DNA of 64,000 nt, taken from contig JAAEMV010000078.1 of the NCBI GenBank assembly GCA_024225195.1, positions 1 through 64,000 of the forward strand. The letters are read 5' to 3'. The translations under genes were made by a program, and so were the position numbers. The notes beneath the pieces are model-generated. The model had not been told where the DNA came from. It worked only from the letters and a program-made list of their open reading frames with translations, and did no database searches. Shown piece by piece: positions 54,811-62,019 of this stretch (its first letter is position 1; each line of letters opens with the position of its first letter). Source of the stretch: Planctomycetaceae bacterium. Lineage in GTDB: Bacteria; Planctomycetota; Planctomycetia; Pirellulales; Pirellulaceae.

Positions 54811-56025
54811 ATGAAGCTCGCGATAATCTCACGCCAGCCAACCTGTTATAGCACGCGAAGATTGGTCGAATCGGCCAAGGCGAGAGCGCACGAGGTAGAG
54901 ATTCTCGACACGCTCAAGTTTTCAATTGATTTAGCTGAATGCAACCCACAGTTGTTTTATCAATCTCAGCGTTTAGGGGAATTTGATGCGATCATTCCCC
55001 GGATCGCTGCTTCGATCACTCGATTTGGAACGGCGGTGGTCAGGCAGTTTGAACAGATGGATGTTTTTTCCGCCAATAGTTCTCATGGAATCGCCAATTC
55101 GAGAGATAAATTAAGAGCGTTGCAAATTTTAAGCAGGCATCAGATCGGGATGCCGCAAACGACGTTTGTGAAAAACCGCACGGATGTGCTTCCGGCTATC
55201 GAGCGGATCGGCGGAGCTCCGGTGGTCATCAAGTTGCTGGAAGGGACGCAGGGCGTCGGAGTGATTCTTGCGGAAACAGAAAAGGTTGCCGAAGCAATCA
55301 TCGAAACGATGCAGAGCACGCGTCAAAACGTCTTGGTTCAGAAATTTGTTTCTGAAAGTCGGGGGCAAGATATTCGAGCGTTTGTTGTCGGAGATCGTGT
55401 GGTCGCCGCAATGCGCCGAATTGCGATGGGAAATGAGTTTCGCAGTAATGTCCATCGCGGGGGGAGAACCGAAGCTGTTGATTTGACACCGGAACAAGAG
55501 AGAACAGCGGTTCGAGCGGCTCAAATAATGGGCCTGCGGGTGGCTGGAGTGGATATGCTCGAATCGTCTTGCGGACCGCAAATCATGGAGGTTAATTCAT
55601 CGCCTGGTTTAGAAGGAATCGAGCGTTGTACACAGCTCGATATTGCCGGAGCGATCATCGACTATTTGGCTGCTCAAGTCGACTTTCCTGAAATCGATAT
55701 TCGACAACGGTTGACCGTTAGCCAGGGGTATGGCGTTACCGAGATACACGTTCCCGAAGGGTCAGAGTTCGTTGGGAAGACCATTGACGAATCAGGATTA
55801 TTGGAGCAGGACATTAACGTGTTAACGCTTTACCGTGGTACGACGGTGATTCCTAACCCGCGATTGAAACGCCGGCTGGAAGCGGGAGACCGGATGTTGT
55901 GTTTCGGGAAACTGGAATCGATGCGATCGATGATTCCTGCGAAGACACAACGCCAGCGCCGACCAACCATTCAGGGGTTGGCCAGCGATGCAGAGAGGAT
56001 TTACCCACGCCGATTTGCTGCCTGA
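54811..56025 (+). CDS. RimK-type ATP-grasp ligase fused to a TrkA-C domain
   Basis: A 404-residue protein. The first 300 residues are RimK-like: MKLAIISRQ, IIPRIAASITRFGTAVVRQFE, ANSRDKLRALQIL, VVIKLLEGTQGVGVILAE, QDIRAFVVGDRVVAAMRR and EVNSSPGLEGIE. The family adds amino acids (for example glutamate) to protein or peptide C-termini with ATP. Residues about 315-385 resemble a TrkA-C/RCK-C domain (EIHVPEGSEFVGKTIDESG, VIPNPRLKRRLEAGDRMLCFG), which binds small ligands, so activity may be regulated. I chose ATG 54811 over the track start 54778. The target is unknown. Confidence 0.9.
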   Translation: MKLAIISRQPTCYSTRRLVESAKARAHEVEILDTLKFSIDLAECNPQLFYQSQRLGEFDAIIPRIAASITRFGTAVVRQFEQMDVFSANSSHGIANSRDKLRALQILSRHQIGMPQTTFVKNRTDVLPAIERIGGAPVVIKLLEGTQGVGVILAETEKVAEAIIETMQSTRQNVLVQKFVSESRGQDIRAFVVGDRVVAAMRRIAMGNEFRSNVHRGGRTEAVDLTPEQERTAVRAAQIMGLRVAGVDMLESSCGPQIMEVNSSPGLEGIERCTQLDIAGAIIDYLAAQVDFPEIDIRQRLTVSQGYGVTEIHVPEGSEFVGKTIDESGLLEQDINVLTLYRGTTVIPNPRLKRRLEAGDRMLCFGKLESMRSMIPAKTQRQRRPTIQGLASDAERIYPRRFAA

Positions 56026-56055
56026 TCGGGACCCGTTGAAAGACTGAGCCGCCGG

Positions 56056-56979
56056 TTAAGATTCGACCGAGTCCAGCCAGTTCCATTGGTCTTGCGTGGT
56101 CCCGTCAAATAAGCCGAAGAAGGCATTTTGCAGTGCTTCTGTGATTGGTCCACGGGAGCCGCAGCCAATTTCCATGCGATCCACGCTCCTCACGGGGGTG
56201 ACTTCGGCAGCGGTTCCTGTCAAGAAAATTTCGTCAGCGACATAGAGGAGTTCCCGCGGAATTTCTTGTTCGATCACTTCGAAATTGAGGTGTCGCGCCA
56301 GAGTTATAACGGCGTCGCGCGTGATTCCGTCGAGAATCGCAGCGGAGAGTGGCGGCGTAAAGATTTTACCATCTCGGACAACAAAAATATTCTCGGCTGA
56401 CCCTTCGCTGACCGTTCCCCGTGCGGTTACCGAGATGCCTTCGGCAAAACCATTTCTCCTCGCTTCGCCTCCGATGAGTTGTGCGTTGAGATAGTGTCCA
56501 CCAGCTTTTGATAAGACCGGCAGTGCTGCACTGGTGGTCCTGGCCCAGGAAGAAACGCAAACATCGATTCCGTTTTTCAGTCCTTCTTCGCCAAGATAAG
56601 TTCCAAATTCCATCGCCGCGATGATGACATCGGTTGGGACGTCTTCATTGGGAACTACGCCAAGAGAGCCTGCTCCCAGAAATGCGAGCGGACGAATGTA
56701 GGCTGTTTCAAGATCGTTTTTAGTGATGGAATCGCGACAACCCGTTTCGATTTCGGAAATAGAAAAAGAGAGGGGGTAGCGATATAATTTGGCAGAATTA
56801 AAAAAACGTTTGATATGAGCGTCGAGTCGGAAGATGCATCGCCCGTTGGGGGTCGCGTAGCAGCGAATTCCTTCAAACACGCTCGAGCCATAATGGAGTG
56901 CGTGTGACATGACATGAACGGTAGCGTTTTCCCACGGAACCATCTCGCCATTCATCCAGATGTACTTGCTGTTTTTCAT
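56056..56979 (-). CDS. ilvE: Branched-chain-amino-acid aminotransferase
   Basis: A 307-residue fold-type-IV PLP enzyme. It has YIWMNGEMVPWENATVHVMSHALHYGSSVFEGIR, the lysine in LSKAGGHYLNAQLIGGEARRNG, and EIFLTGTAAEVTPV, as in IlvE. It interconverts Leu, Ile and Val with their keto acids. I chose ATG 56979 (MKNSKYIWMNG) over the track start 57021; no good ribosome site is visible. It lies convergent to the RimK-like gene. Confidence 0.95.
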   Translation of the reverse strand: MKNSKYIWMNGEMVPWENATVHVMSHALHYGSSVFEGIRCYATPNGRCIFRLDAHIKRFFNSAKLYRYPLSFSISEIETGCRDSITKNDLETAYIRPLAFLGAGSLGVVPNEDVPTDVIIAAMEFGTYLGEEGLKNGIDVCVSSWARTTSAALPVLSKAGGHYLNAQLIGGEARRNGFAEGISVTARGTVSEGSAENIFVVRDGKIFTPPLSAAILDGITRDAVITLARHLNFEVIEQEIPRELLYVADEIFLTGTAAEVTPVRSVDRMEIGCGSRGPITEALQNAFFGLFDGTTQDQWNWLDSVES

Positions 56980-57271
56980 AGTTTTTACCAGTGTTGCGTT
57001 CGAGTTTTCAAATTGTCGCAATTCCGGCCAAACGGCACAAGTTTCACTTTCGAAAATTCTTGCCGCAGTCCCTTTAAACCACGATGTGGATCAAAGATCG
57101 GATTGCTCGAACACTGCTTGGGGGTGGCTGTTTTGCGATTGCGACGTTCGCCTTGCTGCTGTTGCCAATCTCCGAATTTCTTTATCATGAGAGAGGCAGA
57201 TCAAACGCCTGAATTGCGGTATTGTGAAGTGCGATCTTTTGAAGATCAAAAAGCGAAATAAAGGAAATGCA

Positions 57272-57772
57272 GTGAGCCTGGAAATGAAGCAGTTGTTGGC
57301 GACGATGCCGCAGGTGGGAAAAGTGGAGTGGATCGGTGTGCGGCCAGGGCGTCGCGAGCCGTTGGATGTTCTGCCATCAGTAGACGTAAGTCTGGAAGGC
57401 CTTGTTGGAGATCGTTACCGAGGTAAGGCTGGCGGTCCAAGAATGGTGACCCTGATCCAACAAGAACACATCGCGACCGTAGCAAGTATTTTGAAAATCG
57501 AAGCGATCGACCCTGGATTGCTGAGACGTAATCTCGTCGTTTCGGGCATCAACTTGCAAGCTCTCAAAAAGAGGCGAATTCAAATCGGCGGGGCGATTCT
57601 TGAAGTCACGGGAAACTGTCCCCCCTGCAGTCGCATGGAAGAAAACCTTGGAAGTGGTGGATACAACGCAATGCGCGGCCACGGGGGAATTACCGCAACC
57701 GTTATTCAGGGCGGCACGATCAATTGTGATGACTCGGTTAAGTGCTTAACCGAGGCGACCAACGAGCAGTGA
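57272..57772 (+). CDS. MOSC-domain protein
   Basis: A 166-residue MOSC domain: VGKVEWIGVRPGRREP, LEGLVGDRYRGKAGGPRMVTLIQQEH, RRNLVVSGINL and TGNCPPCSRMEENLG (with the conserved cysteines). MOSC domains handle sulfur or molybdenum cofactor intermediates. It may help a molybdenum or sulfur enzyme, such as the Mo-oxidoreductase 24 kb away, but that is only a guess. I chose GTG 57272 (AGGA seven bases upstream) over the track start 57224. It converges on msrB two bases away. Confidence 0.87.
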   Translation: MSLEMKQLLATMPQVGKVEWIGVRPGRREPLDVLPSVDVSLEGLVGDRYRGKAGGPRMVTLIQQEHIATVASILKIEAIDPGLLRRNLVVSGINLQALKKRRIQIGGAILEVTGNCPPCSRMEENLGSGGYNAMRGHGGITATVIQGGTINCDDSVKCLTEATNEQ

Positions 57773-57774
57773 AG

Positions 57775-58383
57775 TCACTTTGCTTTTACGATCATTGCCG
57801 GTGGTTCTGTGCCTTCTGGAAAAAATTTCAAAGAAACAGAGTTCACGCAATGCCGAATGTTTTTCTCAGTCTTTCGCTCGCCTTCAAAAACATGACCAAG
57901 ATGACCATCGCAATTTTGGCATAAAATTTCTACCCGATATCCATCGGCGTCAATTTCTCTTCGGACTGCTCCCGGGATCTCGTCGTCAAAACTTGGCCAT
58001 CCACAGTGTGCCTCAAATTTGTCATCAGAGCGGTAAAGCTTGGCGTTGCACCGGCGGCAGGCGTAGACGCCTGACTCGGTCGTCGCGTTGTACTCTCCCG
58101 TGTTGGGGCGTTCTGTTCCTTTGTCAAGAATCACACTGGCTTCGAAAGCGGTAAGTTTGTTGTACTCAGCAGGCATTTCTTTCTTCTTTTCTTTCTCGAC
58201 GACCTTTGTTTTAGGAGTCGCGGTATCAGTAGTCGCGGTATTAGGATTCGCCGTGACGGGGTTTTTAGTCACACTCACGGTTCCGGTTTCTTCTTGCTTG
58301 ACCGGTTGGTTATTTAAATAAAAGACCAACGCAATGAGCAAGGAGACTAATAATCCGGCTCCGATGATTTTATTTGGGGTCAT
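57775..58383 (-). CDS. msrB: Membrane-anchored peptide-methionine (R)-S-oxide reductase MsrB
   Basis: A 202-residue protein. An N-terminal helix ([18 protein letters not shown]) anchors or exports it; after a Thr/Lys-rich linker comes Msr[11 protein letters not shown], zinc pairs CRRC and CQNC, GHLGHVF, and the catalytic Cys in [11 protein letters not shown]. It repairs oxidised methionine, probably on the outer face of the inner membrane. Its ATG overlaps the stop of the DUF1499 gene (ATGA), so both are translated together. Confidence 0.94.
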   Translation of the reverse strand: MTPNKIIGAGLLVSLLIALVFYLNNQPVKQEETGTVSVTKNPVTANPNTATTDTATPKTKVVEKEKKKEMPAEYNKLTAFEASVILDKGTERPNTGEYNATTESGVYACRRCNAKLYRSDDKFEAHCGWPSFDDEIPGAVRREIDADGYRVEILCQNCDGHLGHVFEGERKTEKNIRHCVNSVSLKFFPEGTEPPAMIVKAK

Positions 58384-58895
58384 GGCTTTATACTCTCGAC
58401 TAACTGGTTCATTCGCTTGCGATTGACTCCGAGATCTGAATGACCGACTCGCGAGGCTGAGCGAAATTGGATTACTGAGTTTTTATCATCAACGAAGAAC
58501 TCCACATCGTCAATGAACCGAAAGATTAATGATTTGAATTCATAATGCAAATAGTATTCCGTCTCACTAATTAGCGTAGCTCTGGGCCAGTTTAATTTGA
58601 TTGCTTGTTTAATCTTGGAAATTGCCTCCGAGGGAGTACCGCTGAACGCAATCGGGTCCATTCTCTTTACCGGATCTGCCGCTTGAGTCGACACACAGTT
58701 GGGGGTGTCTGGACAAGCAGCGAGTTGGCCGGCGCTGACACCTAGGTTGTCGGGTTGTTTGGAAGTCATGCTAATGGCGAATAGACCAATTAAAGATAAA
58801 ACCATCACGGTAAGAAGATTACGAGTGATTCGGGATAAAGAAAAGCGAACGCGGGTTTTCTTCTCGGTCGGGGGTGGATCGGTGCTTGAATTCAT
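58380..58895 (-). CDS. DUF1499-family protein with N-terminal membrane helix
   Basis: A 171-residue protein. A membrane helix ([17 protein letters not shown]) is followed by DUF1499: [15 protein letters not shown], then [33 protein letters not shown] and [28 protein letters not shown]. Function unknown; the domain often appears beside oxidative or sulfur-stress genes. It overlaps msrB by four bases. I chose ATG 58895 because the track start 58976 would overlap the upstream gene. Confidence 0.85.
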   Translation of the reverse strand: MNSSTDPPPTEKKTRVRFSLSRITRNLLTVMVLSLIGLFAISMTSKQPDNLGVSAGQLAACPDTPNCVSTQAADPVKRMDPIAFSGTPSEAISKIKQAIKLNWPRATLISETEYYLHYEFKSLIFRFIDDVEFFVDDKNSVIQFRSASRVGHSDLGVNRKRMNQLVESIKP

Positions 58896-58963
58896 CTTGG
58901 TGGTGTTTCGGATTAATTTAAAACGAGTACTTACGGTGCGAAAAAGATATTTTATCCGACTCG

Positions 58964-59410
58964 TTACTGAAACCAACTTAATAAAAGGATTGCCACCGAC
59001 ACAACAACTAATAAAAAGAGGACGGTTCCAAATAGTTCCCCATTCTGCCCTTTTTTACAAATTAGAAAGTCATTTGAAATTAAATTGAGTTTTTCTTTTT
59101 GTTCAACAGGATCATTGAAAACCCAAATCTGTGTTTTCATGTTCTGCTTTCTCTCACGTTCGTCGTCTAATGCCACGCCGAACAACTCCTGCCAGTCGGC
59201 AGTCACGTCGCCGTCCGTTTCAAGGTTGTTATTGTCGAGTGGGTGATATTTGACCCTTGCGCAAAATCTAAAAACCTGCACCCAACCGGGTCGTTGGATG
59301 GCGTGAAGCTCTAGTTCTTCAAATTTTGCGGTCTTTCCGACAAAGCCGTTATTGTTCAGCCAAGACCGAACATCTGCTTCAGTCGATCGATTGGAAATGG
59401 TTAGAGGCAT
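58964..59410 (-). CDS. Tail-anchored protein of unknown function
   Basis: A 148-residue protein. No family recognised. It is polar for the first 125 residues and ends with a single hydrophobic helix (FGTVLFLLVVVSVAILLLSWF), so it is probably tail-anchored with the bulk in the cytoplasm. It lies upstream of DUF1499-msrB on the same strand, 68 bases away, so the three may form one transcript. Confidence 0.65.
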   Translation of the reverse strand: MPLTISNRSTEADVRSWLNNNGFVGKTAKFEELELHAIQRPGWVQVFRFCARVKYHPLDNNNLETDGDVTADWQELFGVALDDERERKQNMKTQIWVFNDPVEQKEKLNLISNDFLICKKGQNGELFGTVLFLLVVVSVAILLLSWFQ

Positions 59411-59663
59411 TTATTTTCAGCTTAGTTATTTGCATTCGAGTGGTGGTTGATCGGCCAAATTCTGCGGTCCCTTGGGAGCATTGAACGGACGCATGAAAAA
59501 ATTCCCGCTAGTGACAATGAACTGGTAACGGCACCCTTCTGTACCCGTCGTTTTACTGGTGAATTCACAATCGTTTCGCCGTGACGTTCTCTTTACAAAA
59601 ATCGGTTAACCGAATTAAGATGCGGCTAGGATTTGGGAGCGCAGGAAGCAATGGGGTGGACTT

Positions 59664-60128
59664 ATGATTGATGTTTGTTTGTCGGTTGCGTTAATTCGCA
59701 AGACTTATAACGAAAAACTGAAGTGGCTTGCACGGTTAGATCCGGCAACCAAGCAACTGAATTTTATTATCGGTGAAAGACTTGAGGACGAATCATTTCG
59801 TGAGACGACGATTCGCGAGGTGGCTTGGTCGCTTTGGTTGGATCGAAAACGGGACTTTCTTGTTTCCAATATGGCTCAGATGAATTTGGAGTTTGTTGAC
59901 CGAGTGCCTGGTCACTTTCAAAAGAGTCGCGTTGCGGTTTCGTTCTTTAATGTGGAAGTGTATCGAAAAGACGTTGTTTCAAAACTCGAACGTCAGGGCG
60001 ACAATTTTTGGGTGACGTCGGATGAGATTTGTAATGGTATCAGTCAGTGTGGACGTCGATTTGATCCAATCGTTCCCTATTTAATTAATCGTTCAAGTGT
60101 GATTCAGTATTGGGAATCCTCTCAGTAA
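59664..60128 (+). CDS. Conserved-looking protein, possibly Nudix-like
   Basis: A 154-residue soluble protein. No family is certain. It has a beta/alpha pattern and a stretch (ERLEDESFRETTIREVAWSLWLD) that could be a degenerate Nudix box without its REx2EExGU glutamates, plus the later block FFNVEVYRKDVVSKLE. If it is a Nudix fold, catalysis by the usual residues is unlikely. Start ATG 59664 follows GGGTGG. It stands alone between divergent and convergent neighbours. Confidence 0.6.
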   Translation: MIDVCLSVALIRKTYNEKLKWLARLDPATKQLNFIIGERLEDESFRETTIREVAWSLWLDRKRDFLVSNMAQMNLEFVDRVPGHFQKSRVAVSFFNVEVYRKDVVSKLERQGDNFWVTSDEICNGISQCGRRFDPIVPYLINRSSVIQYWESSQ

Positions 60129-60222
60129 ATTACCTCATCAGGGCGACCGCCACGCGTCCTCTCTATGCTATAGCCCCAAGCCATCCACCTCTGTGAACTT
60201 GAAGGTTTTGGTGCGGCCGATT

Positions 60223-61833
60223 CTAGTTGCCGTTTTGGGTTGCGTTCGGCAAGTTCCCGGTTGACTCTGAAGACAGCGCCGGTGGACTCGTGATTTGATC
60301 GAGATGGGTCATCTCGCGTTGAAGAATCTTGAGGAGCGTCTGCAGGAAGGCAACGACCATTGGTCCAATAACGATTCCGATAGGGCCGAGCGTGGAAACT
60401 CCGCCGAGAACACTCAGCAGAGCGAAGAGGGGGTGGATGTTAGATTGGCCGTGCAAGATGTAGGGTTTGATCACGTTATCAGCCATTGAAATAATAGCGA
60501 TCCCATAAATCCCCAAACCGATCGCGGCCGTGACGTTGCTGTCGAAAAAAAGTAAATAGAAACAGCATGGAATCCAAACAGCAGCGGCGCCCACGAAGGG
60601 AACCATTGCTAACATGGCTGAGACCACGGTCAGCAGAAAAACTGAATCGAATCCCGTGAAGTAAAAGCCAATTCCAGCCAACAGTCCCTGAGCCAGTGCC
60701 GAGGCGAGTGTCGCGACAACCACAGCCCGACTGACTGTTCCGAACTCGGCGACAAGTTCTTGTTCGTGTGCATCATCGATTGGGGAAAGGCCTTTGAAAG
60801 CTTCAATCAGTCGCGGTCCGTCCAGCAGGAAAAAGTAGAGCCCAATGACCATGATCGCAGCCCCGACAAGCAGATTGCCGGCGTAGCTAACACCAGCTCC
60901 TGTTAATTGAAGTAATTTATCCTGGAGGAATCCGACCACCGAGTTGGCATAAGATTCTGATTCCTCGTCGGAGGGATTAACCAGTTTGATTAGCCAGGCT
61001 CTTGCTTTCCCGCCGAGTAGTTCGGATTCAAACAGATCGAAATGAGTGACGGTCTGATTGATTTTGTCGTGATAATTAACGATTGCCTGATTGCGACTTT
61101 GCCCGGTCTCGATCGAAGCTGCTGGGATCGCTTCGTGCAAGGTCCGCGCTTCGATTAGATCTGCGGCGAACAAATCCCAGGTTGAGCGGGATTCGAGTGG
61201 AGTTTCATCGAGTTTACCTCGAATTGGCCAGTCTCGTCCCGTCACGCGAGCCAGCTTTTTTCCAGCCTCTTCAATTTCAAAGAGACTGATTTGGAATCGA
61301 TCTTCATCGGTCGGGGAAAACGAAGTCGACGATTTTAAAGCGGTTAACTCTGTTCCAATTTTTCGCAATTCATTCTTGCAAGGCATGTCCAGTTTTAAAT
61401 CGGATCGAACTTGGTAAAAGCCATCGGTGATTTTTGTTGCGTTGAAGTCGTTGTAGACTTGCTTTCCTTCGATCGCTGCCATGAAAAATATGACTGTCAG
61501 TGGGGCCAGTACGGTGAGTAACACGCTAAGAGTCGTCAACGCAGCGGCTAGTTTTTCCCGCCCACCCGACTTATTGATAATCCAGCGATGCAGCGGTCGA
61601 AATACAACTACAAGAATCGCCGAGAGGAATAGCGGGATTAGAAAGTGAGCCATGACCTCGTAAAACAGAAGGCCGACGATCGCAATTACACCGAGCAACA
61701 AGCCAAACGAAATGTACCTTGAGACATTGGATTCGGACCGTGCAGCCGATCCTGCATTGGTCCGTTCATCAGTGTTTAATTTCGGTTTGGGACTCGCGGG
61801 GTTGGGCTTGCGTTTTCGTTTCTTTTTGCTCAT
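60223..61833 (-). CDS. AI-2E-family (PF01594-type) membrane permease
   Basis: A 536-residue protein. The N-terminus is Lys/Arg/Pro-rich; then come about eight membrane helices interrupted by a large soluble insertion (about 130-290), and the conserved half near the end: VGAAAVWIPCCFYLLFF, ADNVIKPYILHG, LFALLSVLGGVSTLGPIGIVIGPMVVAFL. Members export AI-2, or sodium/protons in exchange, or other small solutes; substrate here unknown. The insertion is longer than in most members (about 350-400 residues total). Confidence 0.85.
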   Translation of the reverse strand: MSKKKRKRKPNPASPKPKLNTDERTNAGSAARSESNVSRYISFGLLLGVIAIVGLLFYEVMAHFLIPLFLSAILVVVFRPLHRWIINKSGGREKLAAALTTLSVLLTVLAPLTVIFFMAAIEGKQVYNDFNATKITDGFYQVRSDLKLDMPCKNELRKIGTELTALKSSTSFSPTDEDRFQISLFEIEEAGKKLARVTGRDWPIRGKLDETPLESRSTWDLFAADLIEARTLHEAIPAASIETGQSRNQAIVNYHDKINQTVTHFDLFESELLGGKARAWLIKLVNPSDEESESYANSVVGFLQDKLLQLTGAGVSYAGNLLVGAAIMVIGLYFFLLDGPRLIEAFKGLSPIDDAHEQELVAEFGTVSRAVVVATLASALAQGLLAGIGFYFTGFDSVFLLTVVSAMLAMVPFVGAAAVWIPCCFYLLFFDSNVTAAIGLGIYGIAIISMADNVIKPYILHGQSNIHPLFALLSVLGGVSTLGPIGIVIGPMVVAFLQTLLKILQREMTHLDQITSPPALSSESTGNLPNATQNGN

Positions 61834-62019
61834 CAGTAGTTTTCGAGTTGCGTGTGTATTTGCAGCGAGTGACCCATCGTGTTGCCAATCGCAGATGTCT
61901 CAAAGCTCTGACGACAAGCAGTTTTCAAAAAACGTATCGAAAGTTAAGCAGCATCATTTCTTAGTCGTTGGTTGCCCGCTGCGTTGGTTGTCCACTGTTA
62001 ACGCAAGCCAAAGGTTTCT

